Shown here piece by piece: positions 63,315-64,000 of a stretch of DNA of 64,000 nucleotides. The notes beneath the pieces were generated by a model. The model was not told the origin of the DNA. It was given only the letters and a program-made list of their open reading frames with translations, and made no database searches. A program made the position numbers and the translations under genes. How positions within the stretch are numbered: the first letter of the stretch is position 1; the number at the start of each line of letters is the position of its first letter. The stretch is from Argentina anserina (lineage: Eukaryota > Streptophyta > Magnoliopsida > Rosales > Rosaceae): positions 13,225,001-13,289,000 of the forward strand of contig NC_065874.1 of the NCBI RefSeq assembly GCF_933775445.1, written 5' to 3'.

Positions 63315-64000
63315 TGCGTATTTGGCGGTTATCAATATCATCCGGGAGCGATGATCCGACTGCAGGCGGGCACCCATCACATGATCCTCGGTATTGATAT
63401 GTCGCCGGGTACGCGAGAGTGTTAGGTGCCATACCTTATGGTTTAGTCATGTAGGGAGTATTGTGATGATACTCCGATGATTCACTTTCTTCTGAAAATT
63501 TCATGATTGATATCAGTTGGATCTATTTTGTCGAATTCGAGACTTCACATATATGACTGAGTGTTAATTGTTGAATGGTGATGAATTTGGAAAATGGCCG
63601 TGGACAGGGCCGAGGACGGACGAGAGGTCGAGGCCGAGTTAGGGCTGCAGGTCGAGTCCGCAATGTGGAGAACCTTTATGAGGAGGCTGCTCCACTGGAA
63701 AGACAAGTTGATCTTGTTGCTATCGTTAGAGACGATAGTCGTGTGTTGAGGTTGATCAAGGACACGAGTGAGCTGCTAGTGCTGTCATTTCATGACGCTT
63801 GGATCATATGGTAGCGGACCATTGGATCGGAGTATTGGGACTTACTTGGTGATGATTGAGTACTTTGAGTTAGAGAAGAGGATGATAGCCACATTCATTT
63901 ATTGATAGTTGGCAGTGGAGGTGTTAGGATTGATTCCTACGCCTATGGGAAACTCTTTATGTGTCACTTCGCTTTTGGAGTGTTCCTCGAAATTGGAGAC
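63315..64000 (+). pseudogene. G1 retrotransposon leader and gag start (runs off the window)
   Basis: A leader leads to ATG at 63575. The 79-codon frame starts with an Arg/Gly-rich stretch (GRGQGRGRTRGRGRVR), then NVENLYEEAAPLERQVDLV, typical of plant Ty3/gypsy gag N-termini. It stops at TAG (63812-63814). The next bases read ADHWIGVLGL and EYFELEKRM in other frames, which is the usual continuation, so a frameshift has occurred. The matching but inverted remnant is at 32599-34122. Ty3/gypsy assignment is an inference from the gag style. Confidence 0.65.

Overview
The window looks like a gene-poor, transposon-rich stretch of a eudicot nuclear genome. The signs are spliced genes with GT-AG introns, G-type lectin receptor kinases, a CHX antiporter, a CYP71-clan P450 and a terpene synthase, together with plant LTR retrotransposons and hAT/mariner-type MITEs. 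Protein resemblance makes a woody-rosid or Rosaceae-type genome my guess, but I cannot prove it. Only two loci look intact: a single-exon PINOID-binding-protein-1-like EF-hand gene (9665-10015, +) and a two-exon CYP71 P450 (22473-24479, -). The P450's last ~31 codons come from a transposon. Every other recognisable host gene is broken.

Layout. 1-1520: kinase half of a G-type lectin receptor kinase pseudogene. 2247-3710 (-): CHX cation/H+ antiporter pseudogene lacking its middle. 5788-6444: mariner/Stowaway-like element. 6903-9374 and 11679-14156: two full copies, in opposite orientation, of a ~2.47-kb non-autonomous hAT-like element (here 'H1') built from four ~510-bp units, each an imperfect inverted repeat; they flank the PBP1-like gene. 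14715-18290: second, nearly full-span G-lectin receptor kinase pseudogene, its kinase N-lobe replaced by a 985-bp TRIM-type element. 18861-22568: a third, truncated H1 copy, split by a 2.7-kb solo LTR (family 'G1') and joined to the 3' end of the P450.

24540-31110 holds small elements: a 582-bp hAT MITE ('M1') with tRNA-like modules, a CGCC-rich repeat and a fold-back MITE. 31216-32563 is a terpene synthase remnant cut off by an M1 fragment, which supplies its stop codon. 32599-36631 is a minus-strand 5' part of a G1 retrotransposon (LTR, primer-binding site, leader and gag remnant). 38022-43256 may be a further LTR-like block containing an M1 copy (40527-41138) and another hAT element (41534-42258). 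44792-47998 is the 5' half of a Ty3/gypsy element (LTR, PBS, gag, protease, reverse transcriptase), broken in frame. 50171-56709 is a structurally complete but coding-dead Ty1/copia element with a perfect TATAA target duplication. 57640-60312 is a G1 solo LTR with a perfect TAATG duplication. 61468-64000 is another G1 LTR running into its leader and gag.

The elements nest and cut one another. Target-site duplications and LTR/PBS/PPT landmarks were read directly from the sequence. Superfamily names rest on those landmarks and on recognised protein motifs. No new multi-gene pathway is visible. The most distinctive structures are the H1 palindrome-array elements, the M1 tRNA-like modules, the transposon-derived P450 tail and the MITE-supplied stop codon.
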